A DNA stretch of 64,000 nt from Meconema thalassinum (lineage: Eukaryota > Arthropoda > Insecta > Orthoptera > Tettigoniidae): NCBI GenBank assembly GCA_946902985.2, contig OX336389.2, positions 1,013,607,441 to 1,013,671,440 of the forward strand, in the 5' to 3' direction. This document shows positions 59,040-64,000 of this stretch, piece after piece. Below the pieces are notes generated by a model. The model searched no databases and was not told where the DNA came from. It saw only the letters and a program-made list of their open reading frames with translations. The position numbers and the translations under genes are program-made. Numbering within the stretch: the first letter of the stretch is position 1; each line of letters begins with the position of its first letter.

Positions 59040-61066
59040 ACATGAATAAGCAATGAGTTAATAAGCATGACATGAAAACAGTAGGAATACAGCATGAATA
59101 ACACCACAATTAGCTTGCATCAAATTATAATCATTCAGGCTTTAAAATGAAACTCCAACGAAACAAGGAAAGCAGTTCTACAGTCAGCTGCTAATGAGCT
59201 TATCTAACCCTCTGATCTGCGTGTCTGGCGAACCGTTCATTCACTCCCTAATCGAACATAAGAGGTGTGTCACGACAAAAATAGACCCGGGCCCGACTGA
59301 GCTCCACTAGTACCGAAGACTTGCCTCCCAAAGGCTTCTGAAAACGCGTGCATATAAATTCATAACAACAACATATCTTGAAAGATCCACTCTGGGATAT
59401 CAAGAAACAACATATTTCCTGGCCAATTGTTCCTCAGGTGTCAATTGCCGGATAAGTGCGGCAGACAGGAGCAGAATCACGTCTCTCCCCGCGAGCACTT
59501 TAAATACACACATATGACACACACCTGTAGTGAGCTCAATGACCCGCACGCACATCAGATCAGAGTCCTATTGTTATCAAGACAGGTAGCAAATGAACCA
59601 AATTAAGTTAAAGAGGGCAAAGCAAATGGCTTTCCGTATCCACAAATTGCAACAAGGCAATATCACAAATAAAATATAACCAGCCTGAGCAACTATAATT
59701 TCAATAGTCAAATAAGAAATTCCCCCAAATCTGACATTACGTTAGTTTTACTTCAAGATTCACTTATCACCGCAACCATAGTCTCTCGGCCATGCAAATC
59801 ACTCGGTTGCACGTTAATTTCCTGCGCTCTACGCGTCATAAAATCACGTACACTACACAAAACAAGAATAAAATCTACACATTATATTTACATAAATTGT
59901 CACGCTATGCCCACGAAAAATAAGTATGTCAGCACACAAAAGACACAAGAATTTACATTTACAAAACAGGCAAAACTTTTTTTTTGTACTCATCACTTAG
60001 CAGCTTGTCATTTGTCACGGGTATCGCCTGTCATCGTCCCAATTGGCAGCCTAGCCCATTATGGTATTCGTTGAAATAGATGACTTCCTTTCTTCAGTGG
60101 TAATACGCTTTATATCTTCTAGCTAACTGCTGTGATTTGGACTACTTAGTTCATCGAAAAAGTCCTATAGCAATTCGTAGACTGGCCCTAAGTGCTGTGG
60201 TCTGATAACCACCTAACAATCACTGAAATTACTGTAACACTTCAGGTGCATCGCACACAACTGGAATTAAAGTACCAAATAATGCATGTGCTCAGCATCG
60301 CACAGATGCGCAAATATTTAAGTCAGAAATAACAAGTGCCCTCACTGACACGCAGAATGAAACTCAAATTTTCACGTCGAAAGACAATAATATTCACAAT
60401 GGGAATGCATGTCACACCGCACTCGTTGCACTATTTATATAAAATTTACACATAAACTGAAGAAGGGGTAATTCGCTCGGCAATAATCCAAAGTACTAAG
60501 GCTACTAACATGAGTGACCCCTCAAATTGATCGTGGCTTAGAGCATTTAAATGCGTGCAAGGAAATCTATCGTACAGTTCTGATTAAATTGATTGTTGCC
60601 AAATCCAATTTCCCGCCGTTCACTGGCTACATATATTCTTATTTGCTGGTCATCCTGTGCATTTCTCGCGTACACTGCGAAACTCTGCCTATGGGCGTGG
60701 TCAAAACCTCGCTTCTCCTCTCTCAATATTTAACTCTCTCTTTGTCTTCGAGCTACAGGACAATGAAAATACCTGTTCCATGTGTCACGGCTTGTTGACG
60801 CTCTCTCAAGTTCAGCACCTGCCTCTAACGGTACTTTATCTGCAGCAAGAACGGAAGTCAGAAATAGTTTCATAGCCAGTCCTTTTGTTTCATGGAATAA
60901 GGTAGTGACCCTGCGTCTTCACTTAACTACCTGATTCTTGGGAATGTAGCAAACTCTGTCCTCAACTGTCCTAGCATTTCATGCAATAATATTAAAATAT
61001 AGAAGCATTAATATGGGGACCAATATTAAGGGTTCAGTATATATATTTTAAGTTTTTTTTTATACT
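59040..61066. other. 2-kb stretch, nothing recognised
   Basis: No protein motif, splice-bounded exon or terminal repeat was recognised. Open frames at 60514-60875 overlap and look fortuitous. Confidence 0.5.
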
Positions 61067-61205
61067 GGCCGCGGTGGTCGAGAGCGTTAACGCTCTACCT
61101 CGTGCCTCGCTGGCATTGAGAGAGCGTGGGTTCGAATCCCACCTCGGCAAATACCGGGATGGTTCCCTTCAAAAGGTCCGTGACTTCCTGCCCCGTCCTG
61201 AAAAT
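61067..61205 (+). mobile_element. tRNA-derived SINE, short
   Basis: TGGCCGCGGTGGTCGAGAGCG (box A region) and GTGGGTTCGAATCCCACC (box B) form a clear tRNA-like head, followed by AAATACCGGGATGGTTCCC and a short body. It lacks the long body of the 53655 type. Confidence 0.85.
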
Positions 61206-61724
61206 AAAATGAATGGTCATTGGCTGCATTAATATAGCACATTATGCAACGAGCCTATAAAGGCAATAATTAAGACACGAGTATATTTATAAAACGAGCG
61301 AAGCGAGTTTTATAATTTCCATAGGCGAGTTGCGTACGACTGTTTATATTCGACGATAATTATAACTATTTTATGTTCGAACATAAATATTCACAAATAT
61401 CTGTCGAGATTTCGCCAGTTTTACGTACTGGACAGAGCGCATGGGACGCAGAGAAAACCTTGTATTTGACCAGGGTCTCCTCAAATACCCCACTTTGACA
61501 CTAGCCACGCAGTGAGATTTGAAATAGAAGGCCGTGGAAGTCAGTGCAGGTGCGTTGCTATCCGCATCTAATTGGTCACACAACTGTTTCTTGAGCTCTG
61601 ATTGGTGGGAGAAACTGGTTCATAATGAAAAATAGTGTTATAATGACCCTCATTGTACTACAGTTTTCTGACATATAATATTTGCATTTCGACATCGACG
61701 AACATAAAAATTATTATTATATTA
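61206..61724. other. Spacer with palindromes, no gene
   Basis: A perfect 18-bp palindrome TTTATGTTCGAACATAAA lies at 61370-61387, and a 9-bp stem (TTATAAAAC/GTTTTATAA, loop GAGCGAAGCGA) at 61287-61315. Possibly part of a small inverted-repeat element, but ends were not found. Confidence 0.5.
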
Positions 61725-62085
61725 TCCCTAGACCACCGACAGTGGTGGCTACGCTCGCTAAAGCGCTACGTTAGGTCATGGGGCCAAACTCTCTGCTGAC
61801 TCTGTAGACGCGTGGGTTTGAGCACCACCGTCGGCCGTCCTTGAAATGGTTTTCCGTGGTTTCCCATTTTCAACTCCAGGCAAGTGCTGGGACGGTACCT
61901 TCTGACAGGCCACGGCCGCTTCCTTCCACATCCGTGCCTAGTTTCATTCACCATCATTCATGCCATCTCTCATTAACTCCTCTCATGAGGTTGGCGTCAG
62001 GAAGGGCATCTGGCCGTAAACACCATCCGCCACAAAGACTTCCATCGCATCTCATCCCCGACCCCGTTGGAAAACGGGAATAATA
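61725..62085 (+). mobile_element. SINE with long body
   Basis: GTGGTGGCTACGCTCGCTAAAG and GCGTGGGTTTGAGCACC are head remnants. The body is GAAATGGTTTTCCGTGG, GGCAAGTGCTGGGACGGTACC, GGCCACGGCCGCTTCCTTCC and ATGAGGTTGGCGTCAGGAAG. The end is CCCCGTTGGAAAACGGG. Confidence 0.8.
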
Positions 62086-62174
62086 AGGGGTAGACATACA
62101 TTATCACTAGACCACGTACAGGAAGATGAACTTAATAACGTCTCTAAATAGCCTGAATAAATTATTATTCATTA

Positions 62175-62535
62175 TGTTGTTTCTTTTGAGGGGCTTACAC
62201 ATCGAGATCATTCAGCCCCGCGTGTTTGGGTGTGTGTGTAAATTTGTCTGATAACCTGTGTTATATTGATGGTTGTATTAGTGTGTATTTGTAATTCAGG
62301 TTAGGATTGAGAATGAAGTGGCCTTGGCCTTAAGTTAAAAACCATCCTTGCATTTGCCGGGAAGTAGAAGTGGGTAACCACGGAAAACCACTTCCAGGAT
62401 GGATGAGGTGGGAAAAGAACCCACCTCATTTCACTTTTGCCTCACGAGGCTAAGTGTACCCCGTTCCAGGCCTCAGAACATAAGTTAATTTCTCGACAGA
62501 GCTGGGAATCGAACCCGGACCTTCGGGGCGACATG
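62175..62535 (-). mobile_element. tRNA-derived SINE, minus strand
   Basis: On the plus strand it opens with the family 3' end (TGTTGTTTCTTTTGAGGGGC). It runs through GATAACCTGTG, CATTTGCCGGG and ACCACGGAAAACCACTTCCAGG and ends at the head with GGGAATCGAACCCGG (box B). It corresponds to 53655-54032 in reverse. Confidence 0.85.
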
Positions 62536-62960
62536 AGTAAATTTCATTAAAATAAATTGGTACAACATTTCTCTATTCCCCAGCGAGTGAATGCAGCTAG
62601 TTACCCACTGAGAGTAACAACAGGCTATACCAATTGTTATGAACAGGGAGATACAAAACGAAAAATAATTTATCTCACAGAAGGTTATATTTATAATTTA
62701 ATAAATAGTAAAATAGCATTCTGTCTACGGAATTTATATTTTCTGAGCTATATGTTTTGCCAGACCTAGACACATGATTTTTTAAATTTAATATTGACAC
62801 CACCGTATTATATTCAAACACAATTTCTATATTCATACACATTCCCAATTTATAAAGTGAGGCAGTATGTAGGTTAGAAATTAATTAAGTACGTATACGC
62901 GACTTTCAAAAACCTGATATATATATAAACACAACATGACAGCCATGCAAATTCCAAATC

Positions 62961-63206
62961 TCTACTTAGTATAAAACTACAGTAAGTCCCCGATTTTTGG
63001 ATGTTACGGGTAAACTCGAGAACCACTGGATGGATTATGATGCGGTTTTCACCATTCTGTAAAGGATAACTCCAGGATTATTTCTGTTGAAAATAATTTA
63101 TTTATGATTAAAGGAAGCCGAGCAGTAACGATATCAGTGGAAAAGTGGAAAAAAAACCTGGCGTCCGAGCGCTTTGTAAGCTTACGCTGGGCAAACCGTT
63201 AAAAAT
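62961..63206 (+). repeat. Direct repeat copy A (~245 bp)
   Basis: Starts TCTACTTAGTATAAAAC, continues GTCCCCGATTTTTGG, GATGCGGTTTTCACCATTC and GAAAATAATTTATTTATGA, and ends ACGCTGGGCAAACCGTT. Copy B lies 772 bp downstream in the same orientation. Confidence 0.88.
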
Positions 63207-63451
63207 ACCTAAATACTATGAGTGTAAGAATTGTTCAGCATGAAAAGTTCTACAAAAAAGTCCGTGAGAGCATATGCCTATCTTTAATACATCGCCCACT
63301 ATAAGTGTGTTTACGTTTCAATTTCTTCAAACCATATCCATTCAACTACTGACTTGTGAGGCGGCAGTTTACGAGCTATCTAAGAGCGAGTCTATCATCC
63401 CTGTTACAGCCCAGCTAGCGGGAAAGCCTGTTGCCCCAGATAAAGCCAGCA

Positions 63452-63690
63452 GCAAAGCGTTGAGTTGTGTTGAGTTAAGACTTCTGCGAAGGGTGGTTGT
63501 GTTTGGAGTTTCCCTGGAAGTGCAACTCGCGTTTTCTTCATTTCGCCTGTGAAACACAGTCAAGTTAAGATAGGACGAAAGGGGGATTTGAGTTTCATTC
63601 ACCTCGCCATTCCCTGGAAGTGCATCTCTCATTTCGCCTGTGAACTTTTCGTTCCGCAAAATTCACAGTCAATTTTAGATTGGACGGAAG
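63452..63690 (+). repeat. Short internal duplication between copies A and B
   Basis: TTCCCTGGAAGTGCAACTCG..ATTTCGCCTGTGAA recurs as TTCCCTGGAAGTGCATCTC..ATTTCGCCTGTGAA. Each is followed by a CACAGTCAA and GGGGGATT segment about 110 bp later. Confidence 0.75.
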
Positions 63691-63732
63691 GGGGATTATA
63701 TTATATTAAATTATACTGATTGGCGTATAATC

Positions 63733-63973
63733 TCTACTTAGAATAAAAACGAAGTCCCCGATTCTTGGATGTCACGGGTAATCTCGAGAACCACTGAATG
63801 GATTTTGATGCGGTTTTCACCATTCTGTAAAGGATATCTCGAGGAAGGGTTCTGTAGAAAATAATTTATTTATGACCAAAGGAAGTTAAGCACTAACGAT
63901 TTCAGTGAAATGGTAGAAAAAAACTGGCGTCCATGCGCTTTTTAAGTTTACGCTGGGCAAACCGTTAAACATA
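63733..63973 (+). repeat. Direct repeat copy B (~240 bp)
   Basis: Same blocks as copy A with scattered substitutions, roughly 85-90% alike by eye. The pair suggests a longer tandem or element continuing beyond the window. Confidence 0.88.
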
Positions 63974-64000
63974 AGTAGTGGTTTTTGATCGGTTCTAGCA

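Noticed and set aside
61067..61150. Possible tRNA gene
   Set aside because: Boxes A and B are good, but no clean acceptor stem or anticodon loop could be folded, and SINE body sequence follows.

Overview
The window is eukaryotic, almost certainly from an arthropod with a large, transposon-packed genome. The evidence is AT-rich sequence, many tRNA-derived SINEs with RNA polymerase III boxes, several LINE lineages, Gypsy-type LTR elements, a Tc1/mariner relic, ATT and TCTG microsatellites, and one isolated intron-bounded exon. The SINE families resemble repeats I associate with polyneopteran insects (crickets, stick insects), but that placement is recollection and weakly held. No prokaryotic operon, CRISPR array or rRNA was seen.

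Layout. (1) 425-14625: a head-to-tail array LTR-internal-LTR-internal-LTR-internal-LTR. The LTRs are 908 bp, the period is 4308 bp, and the non-autonomous element encodes only a broken gag and an aspartic protease. The middle unit is a mosaic of its two neighbours, and a SINE with a 12-bp target duplication sits in unit 3. (2) 16309-24751 (minus): a young Gypsy-type element with 1444-bp LTRs differing at about three bases and a 4-bp target duplication. It has an intact 706-aa Gag with a five-fold coiled-coil repeat and a textbook -1 slippery heptamer. Pol carries one stop and has lost the integrase core. (3) 25445-27567: a 5'-truncated LINE with an 11-bp target duplication. (4) 33130-34430 (minus): an old LINE remnant. 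(5) 34690-51068: another LINE, split by a 14.5-kb LTR element (35540-50098). That element has no recognisable gag or pol. It has a promoter and splice donor in its LTR, a splice acceptor, a broken envelope-like fusion-protein gene and about 9.4 kb of apparently noncoding, A/C-biased sequence. (6) 51091-64000: LINE end, degenerate ~290-bp repeats, SINEs, one mitochondrial-carrier (SLC25) exon at 54169-54281, a 687-bp mariner relic with 76-bp inverted repeats, a 55-bp SINE tail with target duplication, and a direct repeat near the right end.

The only convincing host-gene sequence is the SLC25 exon; the rest reads as intron or intergenic space filled by successive insertions. The order of events can be partly read: the LINE at 34690-51068 predates the 14.5-kb element (LTRs about 5% apart by eye), which looks older than the Gypsy element (about 0.2%). 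The strongest candidates for something new are the envelope-only giant element and the recombinant LTR array.
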